64,000 nucleotides of DNA, from contig NZ_CP152049.1 in NCBI RefSeq assembly GCF_038630985.1, positions 6,587,501 to 6,651,500 on the forward strand, read 5' to 3'. Within the stretch, counting starts at the first letter, position 1; each line of letters starts with the position of its first letter. The notes below the pieces were generated by a model, which was not told where the DNA came from, did no database searches, and worked only from the letters and a program-made list of their open reading frames with translations. This DNA comes from Paenibacillus sp. FSL H8-0548 (GTDB lineage: Bacteria > Bacillota > Bacilli > Paenibacillales > Paenibacillaceae). The translations under genes were made by a program, and so were the position numbers. Below are positions 52,254 through 62,629 of this stretch, in pieces.

Positions 52254-52293
52254 TAAAAAAACCGCACCGCCTTTTAATGAAAGGCGATGCGGT
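52254..52293 (-). terminator. terminator of the SLH surface protein gene
   Basis: ACCGCACCGCCTTT pairs with AAAGGCGATGCGGT (one mismatch). On the minus strand it is followed by TTTTTT. A clear intrinsic terminator. Confidence 0.88.
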
Positions 52294-52309
52294 CCTAACG
52301 CTAATTATT

Positions 52310-55300
52310 TTATGCCATTAGTTGTATCAATTTAGCCAGCATTTTAGCAGCTTCCTCACGGGTAGCAGCATCCTTTGGAGCAAAGCTGTTGCCTTCGTTG
52401 TTCCCAGCAGGCTTTCCGTTAATAATGCCTGCTTGCTGCACAGCTGCTGCCGCTTCCTTAGCAAATGCGCTAATCGACGAATCATCTACAAACGATTGAG
52501 CGTTCGTATTCGACGGCAATGTAAAGCTCATGACATCAGCAAACCTTACGATCATAGCTACCAGCTGCTCGCGGCTAATGTTAGCCTGCGGTTCAAACAC
52601 TCCGTTGCCAGTACCTCCAGTAATTCCTTTATCAGAAGCCCACGCCACTGCTCCCGCATAATAGTCGGAAGGCGATACATCAGTAAAGCTTGATGAAGTA
52701 TAGCTATCTAGCTCAGCCCCTGCAATCCTGGCAAGAATGAGTGTGAAATCTGCTCTCGATATGTTTGCCTTCGGCACAAATCGATCATTGCCCATTCCTC
52801 CAATTATATTTCTAGAGGATAGATACATAATGGAATCCTTCGCAAAGCTTGCTGCCGTATCGGTAAAGGTTACGTGATTGTAGCCGATGCCATACGTCGA
52901 GAAATGGTTGACCGTGAAATACAGCTGTCCTGTCAGCGCATCGTATACGCTGTTAGAAACGACAACAGGCTGGCCATCCTCCGCAAAATAATAAATCACA
53001 ATCGCCTGGCTATCTTCGCCTGCTTGGAGCGTGTAAGGGATGCTTATACGTACTTTCCCACCCAATAGATCGGTTACAGCTGTATTGCCCGCTGTGATCG
53101 TAAGCTCATACGCTGGATGACTGCCAATGGCTGCCCTCTCTGAATCGGATAACTTAGACACATCTTCTTTTTTTATCGCAAAGGAAAGCTCTCCCGCTCC
53201 TGCCGCTGCCGCTGCCGTTAATGTATCAATAGCCTTAGAGTCAAAGGAAACGGCCCCAAGTCCCCCATTTATGCTGAGGGATACGAGTCCTTTTGATGCA
53301 ATTAGAGCTATCGCCTGCTCCTCGAATCGAATCGTTGCAGACTCGGCATTCGCATTTCTATCTACTGTAAATTCCACAGCTCCAGGCTTGCCGTTTGCCG
53401 CTTTTTCCAGTGCAGCAAGCGTCTCAGCCATTTGGCTTGCCGTTACTTCAGCTGTCGTATTCGAATCGTTATCCGTTTCAGCTTTGATAACCGTTACCGC
53501 CTTCACTGTATCCCCGCTCACAATTGACGTTCCAGCTTGTTCCGGGGTTGGCGTTGGTGTAGGGACTACCGTTCCTGTATCCGGGCCAGTACCCGTGCTG
53601 GCAGGTAAGACCGTAACGATCGTTTCTGCCAAGCCATAGCCATCGGCACTTACTGCCGTAATGACCGCACTTCCAGCAGAAACTGCTGTAACATTGCCAT
53701 TGCCATCCACCTTCGCTACTGCTGCATTGGATGACGACCAAATGACCGATGAAGCACTTCCAGCAGCAGGCCGGGCGACTGCATTCAGCTTACTCGAAGC
53801 ATCGCCAACCTTCATTGATAAAGCTTTTTTATCAACCGTTACTTTCGTAACATTCAGCTGGTATACACCGACTTTGCCGCCAACCTCATAAGCGACTAAT
53901 AATAACGGCATTCCCGTTGGGCTAATATCTGCAGGAATGAACTCCAAACCTTCAGGACCCGTATCGGTATCTAAATTATCCTTGCCTTGACCATCCTTAA
54001 ACTCGCGGGTATTCGTATAATTGGCAAATGTTGCATTAGCCGGGTCCGTCACATCGTAGGTCATGAAGCCCCCGATACGCTCAAGTCCAACAAAAGCCAA
54101 CACTTTATTGCCCACTTTTCCAGTTTTAATATCCTCTGGCTCAGGCCCCTTTTTCCCACTTCGATCATCAAGCGCTGTTTTACTGTTGCTCGTATTGAAG
54201 TAAGCCGGCAGGCGAGCCGCAGTAATCGTTTCAAAATCATTCCCGCTATCATAGACCTGCTCCATCGTGTCCGCATTCCAAACGGAGAAGGAACGGCCGC
54301 CATACATATAAATGCTGTCATTGCCCATATCGCTCGCTACTTCGACGCCATCGTAGGCCGTCTTGCCACTTAAGAAAATAGCAGCCGCAGAAGCAGGATC
54401 AAGACTGCCCTTCAATGCCCCAATCGTGCTTCCATTCGTGCGATTAGGCCATTCCGTCACATCGCCCTCATTGGCAGTAAATAGATACGTTTGTCCATTG
54501 ATCGTATGTGACGCGATGCCGTCAGGCATATACATCCCTTTAAATGGTACATTTTCCAGCTTGATCGCGCCGTCTTTTACAAGATCGAGCGAATTGCGAA
54601 CATCATTGTAATCCTTGAAGCCTAGCGCCTTAACGGCAGTCACTTTACCTGTCGCAATATCAATAATAGCGATTGCGTTATTTTCCTGCAGTGACACATA
54701 AGCGGTCTTATTGTCCTCGGAGAGAGTAATGTATTCTGGCTCAAAATCAAATATCGCGTCCGCTTTCGTACCGCTTGTTTTAATTTTCCCGTCAGCCGGA
54801 TCAGCCAGTCCGCGAATATGCACACCATCCTCAATTACGGAAGGATCATCGAACAATACCTGTGTAACCGTATTGGTTTCCGTGTTGACGATCGTCACGC
54901 TGCCCTTCGGATCAGTCGTGCCAGAACGCGGCTCCGCTTCATCTGCAGTCAGAATATATTTGCCATCGGATGTCGATTTAATCATATCCGGCTGCACGCC
55001 TGCCATGTAAGACGCAAGCAAATTGCCATCGTAGTCAAGTACAAGTATTTTGCCCGATTTAAGCGCATCCGCCTCTTGAACAGTAACCGAAACACGCTTA
55101 GTCGTCGTATTAATATCTACACTAGTCAAGTCTCCATATAGAAAACCTTCTGTCTCAGCGAGCTGCTGCACCGCAATGGTCTTCTCTTTGTTCAAATTTC
55201 CATTTCCGCTTCCTAAGCTTACAATATCCAAGCTTGGAGGATTTCCAGAGCCATTCACCAAATAAAATTTTCCATTATCCTTGTTAAATTTAACGATCTC

Positions 55301-57625
55301 AGCAACGCCGCCATCCTTATTGGAGAGACCTACGGAATATTCTCCTATCTTGGAAATATTCAATGTATCATTAAACTCGGCAGAAGCAGGTTTTATAACC
55401 AAATCAGCACTTGCGTTTGCTATCGCCAGTCGTACATTGCTGCTATACACGCCAATTACACCGGTTGCTTCAAGCGTGTCACCAATTGCAGTGCTAGGGA
55501 AAGCTCCGTTAACGTACAAAATCATATCATTGTCGAGCTTAATCGTTTTGGCTGCCGCATCAACAACCTCTACTTTGCCCGTAGTCGTTACTCTTCTGCC
55601 ATACCTCTCAGTCGTTACTGAGCTTAGCTTGTCTACAACAAGCATCGATCCGTCAAACGTATCGTCCACAGTCAGACTATATACGTTGTTGTTTAGCCTT
55701 GCTACCACTGGATTTCCTTTCACACGAACCTCGCCTTCATGAAGACCTGCCACGCCGCTTACCCTGACTTCTGCTCCCACCGGAATCGAAGGGTCCATGC
55801 CTTCTACTGCGATCGCTCCCGTGAACGATTGAATATATCGCACCGCTTCAGCTTGGCTGTTATCGGATTTTACGGGAGGCGTCGTCACCAGTCCCTCGAC
55901 TGTAACACTCGTATCCGCCGTAAGCTTCTGAAGCGAGCCGATGAGCTTAACGAAGTCCGTGATCACCTCTACGTCACCTTCGGCTTGTCCAGAACTTGTC
56001 GGCGATGGATCAACGATCGTGAAATCTGCGGCATTATTGTTGGAATCCTGATAATTAATGCGCCGTACTCCTTTGACAGCAGCTGGCAGCGATGCTCCAT
56101 CGCCTATCGGAGTTCCTTCATGCAGCAAAGTCTTAACTGCTCCGAAGCCTACTGCATCAATGACTGCTGAAGAAGAGTAAGCTCCTTGAAACAACTCAAC
56201 CGTTCCATCGGTATCTGACATGCCTATCGATTGCTCTTTTGTACTTGCATATGCATCGGCATAATAAGCTGACCCATAATTTTTGTCACCTGTATTTCCC
56301 CATGTCGCTTCTAGTCGAACAAGATAATAATCGTTAGGGCCAATGACCGCATCTTCAGAAAAATCGAAGCCTTGAACGGTTGTCGCTCCTTTATTGCTAT
56401 ACCTTAAATGATAACCCGCTAACGAGATAGGCTGGGCTGTCGGATTGTAAAGCTCAATGAAATCATATAGAAACGGCGCTGCGACAGGAGGGGTTTCTTT
56501 ATTGATTTTCCCGCCGCCTCCATATACTTCATTAATAAGCAGATGGTTTGCAGCTGCAATCTCTGATTTAATCGTAAGCGTGAAAGTTTTGTCCACGGTC
56601 AGCGGGGTTCCTGAGGTGCTGTCTGTTACGGTAATGTTCACAGCCGCTTGTGATACAGCTGTTACCGGTGTCCCAGCAAGCTCGCCATTCGCTTGAAGGC
56701 TGAGCCCTTCAGGCAAGCCTGTTGCAGTAAAGGTATAGGGTGCTGTTCCACCCGTTGCTTGCAGCGCAGCAGAATAGGCCGACCCGACATATCCGTCAGA
56801 AAGCACCGTCGTACTAATCGCAAGCGGCAGAACGACTCCAGCCCCCCATGGACCGTCAGCGCCGCTTCGTGGTGCTACTGAAGGCAGAGACTCTACAGCT
56901 GCACCTTTATAATCAATTTGCTTAAAGTCCTTTTTATTATTATCTGTATCTATGAAATCGGTGCGGCGAATCGCCTTTTGCTTCGAAGTACCTTCATTAT
57001 CACCAGTTGGAAATTCATTTTCGTATCCATCGATATTGCTGCCCGCATCATTGCTTCCGGAACCAACCATATCGACATAGCCGTCCGGCAGCGTTAAAAA
57101 GGGATTAGCCTCTGTAAGCAAGGTCTGATTACTCATCAGAGCAACCTTCAGTCCTTTGTTATTAATAAAACGCTCCCATGACAGATCGCCTTTATTGGTA
57201 AGATCAACCTTTGCAGCTTGTTTCCCTGTAGCGGCTCCTTTAATCAGAAAGGAGGAGTACGCTTTTATCGTACCTGTGAGATTAAGCTTTTCCCATGCCT
57301 TAGTAGGACCTGTAGTATCTTTATTGCCACGGTCTGCGTACTGCAACGACCATCCTGAGAGATCAATATCACTATCTGTAGGATTATAAAGCTCAATAAA
57401 GCCGTGGGATATCGGAACATCAGTATCTACAGCCAAGCCCCCGCCGTACACTTGATTAATGATCACATGAGGAACAGCATGGCTATAAACTTGGTTAGCC
57501 GTGTAAGGGGTCCCTGCTTGCTCCAAGCCTGCGGCAGCCATAACCGGTCCGCCCGCCAGTGCCATGCTTGCTGTAATTTCAGCAGCTAACAAAAAGGATA
57601 TCAACCTTCTACTATAGATCTTCAA
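52310..57625 (-). CDS. large secreted protein: two lamin-tail domains, choice-of-anchor I region, Ig-like and three SLH domains
   Basis: A 1771-residue cell-surface protein. A signal peptide (LISFLLAAEITASMALAGGP, then VMAAAG) is followed by a lamin-tail domain (HVIINQVYGGGLAVDTDVPI), an Ig-like putative domain, a second lamin-tail domain (HLLINEVYGGGGKINKETPP), a bacterial OB-like stretch, a choice-of-anchor I beta-propeller region (about 800-1250, with ILTADEAEPRSG and TGPEGLEFIPAD), a Big_2 Ig domain (VTAVSAGSAVITAVSADGYG) and a Pro/Thr linker. Three SLH repeats close the chain (FTDTAASFAKDSIMYLSSRN, FTDVSPSDYYAGAVAWASDK, FVDDSSISAFAKEAAAAVQQ) and bind pyruvylated wall polymer. The family may include phytase- or phosphatase-like propellers; its activity is unknown. 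Confidence 0.92.
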   Translation of the reverse strand: MKIYSRRLISFLLAAEITASMALAGGPVMAAAGLEQAGTPYTANQVYSHAVPHVIINQVYGGGLAVDTDVPISHGFIELYNPTDSDIDLSGWSLQYADRGNKDTTGPTKAWEKLNLTGTIKAYSSFLIKGAATGKQAAKVDLTNKGDLSWERFINNKGLKVALMSNQTLLTEANPFLTLPDGYVDMVGSGSNDAGSNIDGYENEFPTGDNEGTSKQKAIRRTDFIDTDNNKKDFKQIDYKGAAVESLPSVAPRSGADGPWGAGVVLPLAISTTVLSDGYVGSAYSAALQATGGTAPYTFTATGLPEGLSLQANGELAGTPVTAVSQAAVNITVTDSTSGTPLTVDKTFTLTIKSEIAAANHLLINEVYGGGGKINKETPPVAAPFLYDFIELYNPTAQPISLAGYHLRYSNKGATTVQGFDFSEDAVIGPNDYYLVRLEATWGNTGDKNYGSAYYADAYASTKEQSIGMSDTDGTVELFQGAYSSSAVIDAVGFGAVKTLLHEGTPIGDGASLPAAVKGVRRINYQDSNNNAADFTIVDPSPTSSGQAEGDVEVITDFVKLIGSLQKLTADTSVTVEGLVTTPPVKSDNSQAEAVRYIQSFTGAIAVEGMDPSIPVGAEVRVSGVAGLHEGEVRVKGNPVVARLNNNVYSLTVDDTFDGSMLVVDKLSSVTTERYGRRVTTTGKVEVVDAAAKTIKLDNDMILYVNGAFPSTAIGDTLEATGVIGVYSSNVRLAIANASADLVIKPASAEFNDTLNISKIGEYSVGLSNKDGGVAEIVKFNKDNGKFYLVNGSGNPPSLDIVSLGSGNGNLNKEKTIAVQQLAETEGFLYGDLTSVDINTTTKRVSVTVQEADALKSGKILVLDYDGNLLASYMAGVQPDMIKSTSDGKYILTADEAEPRSGTTDPKGSVTIVNTETNTVTQVLFDDPSVIEDGVHIRGLADPADGKIKTSGTKADAIFDFEPEYITLSEDNKTAYVSLQENNAIAIIDIATGKVTAVKALGFKDYNDVRNSLDLVKDGAIKLENVPFKGMYMPDGIASHTINGQTYLFTANEGDVTEWPNRTNGSTIGALKGSLDPASAAAIFLSGKTAYDGVEVASDMGNDSIYMYGGRSFSVWNADTMEQVYDSGNDFETITAARLPAYFNTSNSKTALDDRSGKKGPEPEDIKTGKVGNKVLAFVGLERIGGFMTYDVTDPANATFANYTNTREFKDGQGKDNLDTDTGPEGLEFIPADISPTGMPLLLVAYEVGGKVGVYQLNVTKVTVDKKALSMKVGDASSKLNAVARPAAGSASSVIWSSSNAAVAKVDGNGNVTAVSAGSAVITAVSADGYGLAETIVTVLPASTGTGPDTGTVVPTPTPTPEQAGTSIVSGDTVKAVTVIKAETDNDSNTTAEVTASQMAETLAALEKAANGKPGAVEFTVDRNANAESATIRFEEQAIALIASKGLVSLSINGGLGAVSFDSKAIDTLTAAAAAGAGELSFAIKKEDVSKLSDSERAAIGSHPAYELTITAGNTAVTDLLGGKVRISIPYTLQAGEDSQAIVIYYFAEDGQPVVVSNSVYDALTGQLYFTVNHFSTYGIGYNHVTFTDTAASFAKDSIMYLSSRNIIGGMGNDRFVPKANISRADFTLILARIAGAELDSYTSSSFTDVSPSDYYAGAVAWASDKGITGGTGNGVFEPQANISREQLVAMIVRFADVMSFTLPSNTNAQSFVDDSSISAFAKEAAAAVQQAGIINGKPAGNNEGNSFAPKDAATREEAAKMLAKLIQLMA

Positions 57626-57768
57626 GAATGACTCACTCCCATTTCTCCTAAGTTATCCCTAATTGTAAAGATAAAATATCATGAGAGGATCAAGCTTTCG
57701 TTAAGGTTCCGTAAATGGACGGTGTAAAATGGGGACATGCGTATTTCTGAGCACAGCGTGCACGAACT

Positions 57769-58060
57769 AAATCACCCTTAGGGTGATTGGAAATCGCAGA
57801 CGCGTCAGTCACACTTCTAACGGAAACCACAGACGCTAAATCGCCTTTATTTTTCATTTCAGGATTCTAACGGAAACACGGGCCTCTATTTGTAGTCTAC
57901 ATGCCGAATCTCGCTTCATTTCTGCGCAATAGAGTCTCCCACTTCCGTTAAAATGTGACGCTAACCAAAAATCGAACTTTAGCGTCTCTGATTTCCGTTA
58001 GCTTTCGTTATCTGCTCTCCGGCTGCCGCCGCAGCATCGTTATCAACAGGTTCTGAGAAT
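57769..58060. repeat. interspersed repeat copy 2, longer variant
   Basis: Starts AATCACCCTTAGGGTGATTG and shares with copy 1 (52064) the GGAAATCGCAGACG, CTAACGGAAACCacAGACGC and TTTAGCGTCTCTGaTTTCCG blocks and the TTATCAACAGG tail. About 130 extra bases, with two more partial CTAACGGAAAC units, sit in the middle. It lies between the SLH gene promoter side and the ppc terminator. Confidence 0.8.
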
Positions 58061-58080
58061 CCATAGTTCCCTATGCAACA

Positions 58081-58127
58081 AAAAAATAGCCAGTCACAGT
58101 GTTGGCACCATGACTAGCTATTTTTAT
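58081..58127 (-). terminator. terminator of ppc
   Basis: AAAATAGCCAGTCA (58083-58096) and TGACTAGCTATTTT (58111-58124) form a long stem with one mismatch. On the minus strand it is followed by TTTTG. Confidence 0.85.
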
Positions 58128-58160
58128 ATCGTTTGCCTACTAGGAGGCTGGCTTGTCTTA

Positions 58161-60965
58161 TCAGCCCGTGTTCCGAAGGCCGGCAGCAATGCCGTTGATC
58201 GTCAGAAGCACCTCACGGAGCAGCTCTTGATCATCCTCTTCATTATCACGCAGCGCACGAAGCTCCGTTAGCAATTGAACTTGCAGGTAGCTGAGCGGAT
58301 CTACATACGGATTGCGCAAACGAATCGATTCTTGAATAACAGGTACATTATCCAAAATTTCCGTTTGGCCCGTAATGCTCAAAATAAGATTTGATGTAAG
58401 CTCGTACTCTTGTTCGATTTGCTCAAAAATACGATCGCGAACCGTTTGATCCTTAATCATATCCGCATATTCCTTCGCAATAACCAAATCTGCCTTAGCA
58501 AGCGCCATTTGCAGATTGTCGATCAGCGAACGGAAGAACGGGAACTTCTCGTACATCGTACTCAGCGTCTTCATCTTCTCTTTGTCATCGCCTGCATATT
58601 GGTTCAGCGCTGTACCGGCTGCATACCAAGCTGGCAGTAAATAACGGCTTTGCGTCCATGCGAATACCCAAGGAATCGCACGTAAATCCTCAAAGCGATC
58701 GCTATTTTTGCGTTTAGAAGGACGGGAGCCAATATTAAGCTCGCCAACCTCTGGCAAAGGTGTAGACTCCTTGAAGTAAGTCAAGAAATCTGGATCACGG
58801 AAAATAAGATCCTGATATTTCTCAAGCGCCGTTTCCGAAATCGAGCGTGAAATTTCATCCCACGCCGCTTCCTCCTGCGGAGCCTGCTCTGGATATTTCG
58901 CCAAGCGAGCTGCCGTAATAAGCGCCCAGGTCGCTTGCTCTAAGCTGCGGTAAGCGATCCCTTGCATGGAATAACGAGAAGAGAGAACCTCGCCTTGCTC
59001 GGTAATTTTGATGCCACCGCCAACCGTGTGAGGCGGCTGCGCCAGAATACTGCGGTTAAGCGGCATTCCGCCACGACCAAGTGCTCCTCCGCGTCCGTGG
59101 AAAAACTTCAATTTCACATCATATTCGTTGCCGGCAGCCGTAATATCATTCAGTGCTACGCGCAGCTCCCAGTTCGCTGTAACCACGCCGCCATCCTTGT
59201 TGCTATCGGAGTAACCAAGCATAATTTCATGCAAATTGCCGCGAGCCTCTACCGCTTGACGATAGATCGGCATTTCAAACAGCTGTTTCATAATTGCAGG
59301 TGCCGCATGAAGATCATCGATCGTCTCAAATAACGGTACGGATTGCAATGTGCAGCGGATCGTGCCGTCAGCTTCCTTGCGGAACAGGCCAACTTCCTTC
59401 GCGAACACCATAACCTCAAGCATGTCGCTTGCTGCTTCCGTCATACTAATGAGGTAGCTGGATATGCACTCAACGCCAAATTCCTGCTGCGCACGATAAA
59501 TCGTATGGTAAACATCCAAGCATTCACGGGTAGAATCTGTATAATCCAGGTGACCAGAGGTTAGAGGCCTTGGATCATTCAAAAGACTGTGGAGCAGATT
59601 AGTTTTCTCTTCTTCCGGAAGCGATGCGTAATCCGCAACAACATTCATTTTCGCCAAAATCTCAGTCATCGCATTCTCATGCTCTTGACTGTGCTGACGA
59701 ACATCAAGCGCCATAAGGTGGAAGCCGAACAGCTCTACTTGACGAATAAGCTTAGCTAGTGCCGTATCTGCCACATAGTCTGCAAAATGATGACGCAGGC
59801 TGCGGTCAATAATGAGCAGCTCCTCGCGAAGCTCATCTGGATGGTTATAGCGCATTGGCGAACCTTTAAGCGATTCATCGCGCGTATTAGCCAGCTTTTC
59901 CAGCATGAAGCCCAGCTTGATACGGTAAGGCTCCTTCGTATTTCTCCACAGATCAACGCATTTCAGCTCGACATGCTCGCGGTCCAAACGAACCGATTCC
60001 ACAAGTTCAGCCGATACCTCGATTAAATTTGTACTGAAGCTGAGCAGCTCTACAAGCTCTTCAAGCTTCTCCTCATACTTGCGGATGGCTAGTTGACGGT
60101 GCAGATTCAACGTCTCCCAAGTAACCTTCGAGGTTACGGATGGGTTGCCATCACGGTCGCCGCCGATCCATGAGCCGAAGCGCAAGTAATCAGGCACATG
60201 CCAGTTTTCATCCGGGTAATATTTGTTTAGGCAGCGCTCTAGCTCCTCGTATACATTTGGCAGCACCTCGAACAAGGTTTCGTCAAAATAATACAAGCCA
60301 TTGCGAACCTCATCGATAACAGTCGGCTTGCGATCACGCAGCTCATCGGTTTGCCACAAAATAAGAACCTCATTCATGAGCTTCTCACGCAGCTTCTCGC
60401 GCTCGCGGTAAGTCAAGGTAGGATCATCAAGCTCCATGACATCGTTGGCAATGCGTTTATGAATCTCAAGCACTGCACGACGAGTAGCTTCCGTAGGATG
60501 CGCAGTCATAACAAGCTCAAGAGAAATGTTGCTCATAATGTCTTGAACGTCCTCGATAGCAATTCCACGTTCCTTCAAATCTTGAACGGCGCTCTCGATC
60601 GAGCCGCGCTGAACCGTCTCACCAGCAGATACCTCATAGTCGCGTTTCCGTCTAATCCGGTGATTTTGCTCGGCAATATTAACGAGTTGAAAGTAAATAG
60701 CAAAAGCTCTGATGACTTGATGACGGATCTCTGGACTTAAAGAAGAGATATTCCCCTTGAATTGATCAAATATTTCTGGAATAAATTCAGCACGAAGCGC
60801 CTTGCTCTGTTCGCGAATTCGTTCAACGATATCCAGCAGCTCACGACCGCCTTGATGAACAAGAACCTCACCGAGAATATTGCCTAAAAACCGGACATCG
60901 CGTCGCAGCAGATTGTTAGCTTGCTGCCGATTTGTCGTCAAAGTCGATGCAGATTGATCCGACAT
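58161..60965 (-). CDS. ppc: phosphoenolpyruvate carboxylase
   Basis: Carboxylates PEP to oxaloacetate, refilling the TCA cycle. The 934-residue product (start MSDQSASTLTTNRQQAN at 60965, behind AGGAGGAACAGTT; an earlier in-frame start adds 17 unlikely residues) shows catalytic His in VMTAHPTEATRRA, the loop GGDRDGNPSVTSKV, the active segment MLGYSDSNKDGGV, FFHGRGGALGRGG and the C-terminal motif LRNTG. Length and motifs are normal for the bacterial enzyme. It is a monocistronic unit with its own terminator. Confidence 0.97.
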   Translation of the reverse strand: MSDQSASTLTTNRQQANNLLRRDVRFLGNILGEVLVHQGGRELLDIVERIREQSKALRAEFIPEIFDQFKGNISSLSPEIRHQVIRAFAIYFQLVNIAEQNHRIRRKRDYEVSAGETVQRGSIESAVQDLKERGIAIEDVQDIMSNISLELVMTAHPTEATRRAVLEIHKRIANDVMELDDPTLTYREREKLREKLMNEVLILWQTDELRDRKPTVIDEVRNGLYYFDETLFEVLPNVYEELERCLNKYYPDENWHVPDYLRFGSWIGGDRDGNPSVTSKVTWETLNLHRQLAIRKYEEKLEELVELLSFSTNLIEVSAELVESVRLDREHVELKCVDLWRNTKEPYRIKLGFMLEKLANTRDESLKGSPMRYNHPDELREELLIIDRSLRHHFADYVADTALAKLIRQVELFGFHLMALDVRQHSQEHENAMTEILAKMNVVADYASLPEEEKTNLLHSLLNDPRPLTSGHLDYTDSTRECLDVYHTIYRAQQEFGVECISSYLISMTEAASDMLEVMVFAKEVGLFRKEADGTIRCTLQSVPLFETIDDLHAAPAIMKQLFEMPIYRQAVEARGNLHEIMLGYSDSNKDGGVVTANWELRVALNDITAAGNEYDVKLKFFHGRGGALGRGGMPLNRSILAQPPHTVGGGIKITEQGEVLSSRYSMQGIAYRSLEQATWALITAARLAKYPEQAPQEEAAWDEISRSISETALEKYQDLIFRDPDFLTYFKESTPLPEVGELNIGSRPSKRKNSDRFEDLRAIPWVFAWTQSRYLLPAWYAAGTALNQYAGDDKEKMKTLSTMYEKFPFFRSLIDNLQMALAKADLVIAKEYADMIKDQTVRDRIFEQIEQEYELTSNLILSITGQTEILDNVPVIQESIRLRNPYVDPLSYLQVQLLTELRALRDNEEDDQELLREVLLTINGIAAGLRNTG

Positions 60966-61110
60966 AACTGTTCCTCCTAAAATAGGTGCACATGCAAAAA
61001 TAGTTAGTTGAAGCATACACGTACGTTATTTTCGATTTTTTCACTCCTGTTATCATACTACAAAAACCAACAGGGTTGAAGCCCCGATCCCAATCTGGGT
61101 AAAAATACAG

Positions 61111-61142
61111 AAGAGGCCGTCCAAAAAACAAGACGTCCTCTT
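61111..61142 (-). terminator. terminator of the regulator gene
   Basis: AAGAGGCCGTC and GACGTCCTCTT form an imperfect stem around a CAAAAAACAA loop. On the minus strand it is followed by CTGTATTTTT. It is placed just past the stop codon at 61166. Confidence 0.65.
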
Positions 61143-61165
61143 CTTCTCTTTTTAACATCATGCGG

Positions 61166-62518
61166 CTATACCATTTTATCATTCAAAAAGGTCATTCTGT
61201 ATTTTTGTCTTGGACGCCCCCGCGAGGCCCCTTTTTCTTCACCGATAATATCAATCAAACCGGCATCCATCCACGCCAGCAGAAATCGGTGTACGCTGCG
61301 AGTCGTCACGCCTAATACAGAAGCCAATTCCTGCGCATAATAATCAACTCTCCCAAAACGAGTCGTATGCGAGATGAGCTTACTTAAGTAGATCGATGTC
61401 AAACCTGCCGCTTCGGCTTTCTTCACTAAGGCTGCGTCGACTAGCGAGAGATCAATCCCCTTGGGCTCTGTCATCTCCAGCGGACCGATAACACTCTCAT
61501 CTTCCCTGACGATAAAACAATTGTCTCCGCCTCCATCTCTCGCAAGGCGGAGGGATCGCCTGGAATGCATGCCCGCTTCTCCCGCAGAGTAGCCGAAACC
61601 AACACCAATGCTCAAGTGAACGCCATAAGCCCTCTGAACCTTTTTGGCTAATGGAATTCGTTTGTAGCCGCCTGTTTCACGTTCAAAAATACCGCGCGTC
61701 GTAACAAACAAATACTCATTAGCAGCTAATTGTGTTAAATGTCCGTCCAGATGCTCAACAAAGTTCAATACCATATGATGAATATCAAGCTGAAGCCGCT
61801 GCACCTCATGCTCGGAAATTTGTGACTCGGCAAGCTTAGAGAAGTTATCGACATGGATCAACCCCATCACGACCTGAGCTTCCTTCTTTCTCCGCCATTC
61901 CGTCGACAGGAGCGCACGCTCCAGCGTCACAATTATATCCTGATTCGTCGGCGTGATCCATTCACACAGTATTCCTTCCTTGGTCAACTGCTTAGCCACG
62001 CTGCTTATCGCCGTCAGCGCACAGAGTGAACGCCCCGCATGATGCTGCTCCCGGTGAAACATCAGGATGTCATTCTCGGTAGAGTTCGTATCGTTTTCAA
62101 ATACAGTCAGTTCTACCTCTAGTCCGCCAAGCTCTTTAAGCGCAGCATCGATCATTGCCTTAGTTAATGTATCAACAGAAAGAGATGATACTCCATGTGT
62201 TCTCTCTAAGCGAAACAAGCTGCTATACAGACCAGATCCCGTTAAAGGCACGAACAGGGCAGGGACTTGAAACTGTATATTCGCTTTGGCGAGTTCATAA
62301 GGAATCGTTCCCGTAAAGAGCAGAACGTCGGCCTCCGTGTCTGCCGCTCTCGCCAGTTCAATCGCTTCAACTACTTGTTGGTAGCCTTTTATTATTGGAA
62401 CAAAGGAAGGGAAACCCTTCAGACAATGCTGCATCTTCTGCATAATCGTCTGGGGCCCAATAATCGCAATTCGTATTTCTGACATTTCGATAGCTTCCGT
62501 TCGTTCTTCCGTCCACAT
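61166..62518 (-). CDS. transcription regulator with GGDEF-like domain and C-terminal winged helix
   Basis: A 450-residue cytoplasmic protein. The N-terminal 120 residues resemble a receiver-like sensor fold (IRIAIIGPQTIMQKMQHCLK). The middle is a nucleotidyl-cyclase-like domain lacking the GGDEF catalytic motif (VVMGLIHVDNFSKLAESQIS, GVHLSIGVGFGYSAGEAGMH). The C-terminus is a winged helix (YYAQELASVLGVTTRSVHRF, GRPRQKYRM). The sensory input is unknown. It may govern the M55 peptidase and oxidoreductase genes upstream on the same strand; this is inferred. An early Met is used as start; the internal Met of EMSEIRIAII is another option. Confidence 0.72.
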   Translation of the reverse strand: MWTEERTEAIEMSEIRIAIIGPQTIMQKMQHCLKGFPSFVPIIKGYQQVVEAIELARAADTEADVLLFTGTIPYELAKANIQFQVPALFVPLTGSGLYSSLFRLERTHGVSSLSVDTLTKAMIDAALKELGGLEVELTVFENDTNSTENDILMFHREQHHAGRSLCALTAISSVAKQLTKEGILCEWITPTNQDIIVTLERALLSTEWRRKKEAQVVMGLIHVDNFSKLAESQISEHEVQRLQLDIHHMVLNFVEHLDGHLTQLAANEYLFVTTRGIFERETGGYKRIPLAKKVQRAYGVHLSIGVGFGYSAGEAGMHSRRSLRLARDGGGDNCFIVREDESVIGPLEMTEPKGIDLSLVDAALVKKAEAAGLTSIYLSKLISHTTRFGRVDYYAQELASVLGVTTRSVHRFLLAWMDAGLIDIIGEEKGASRGRPRQKYRMTFLNDKMV

Positions 62519-62629
62519 AAGGCGCCTCCTACAACGACTTTATAATTCTGTTCTATTTATTGAATTATGAATCATCTATGAAGGAGACGCAACCCGGCCC
62601 CTCTATCGTTATCCTTTGCTATTCATTAC

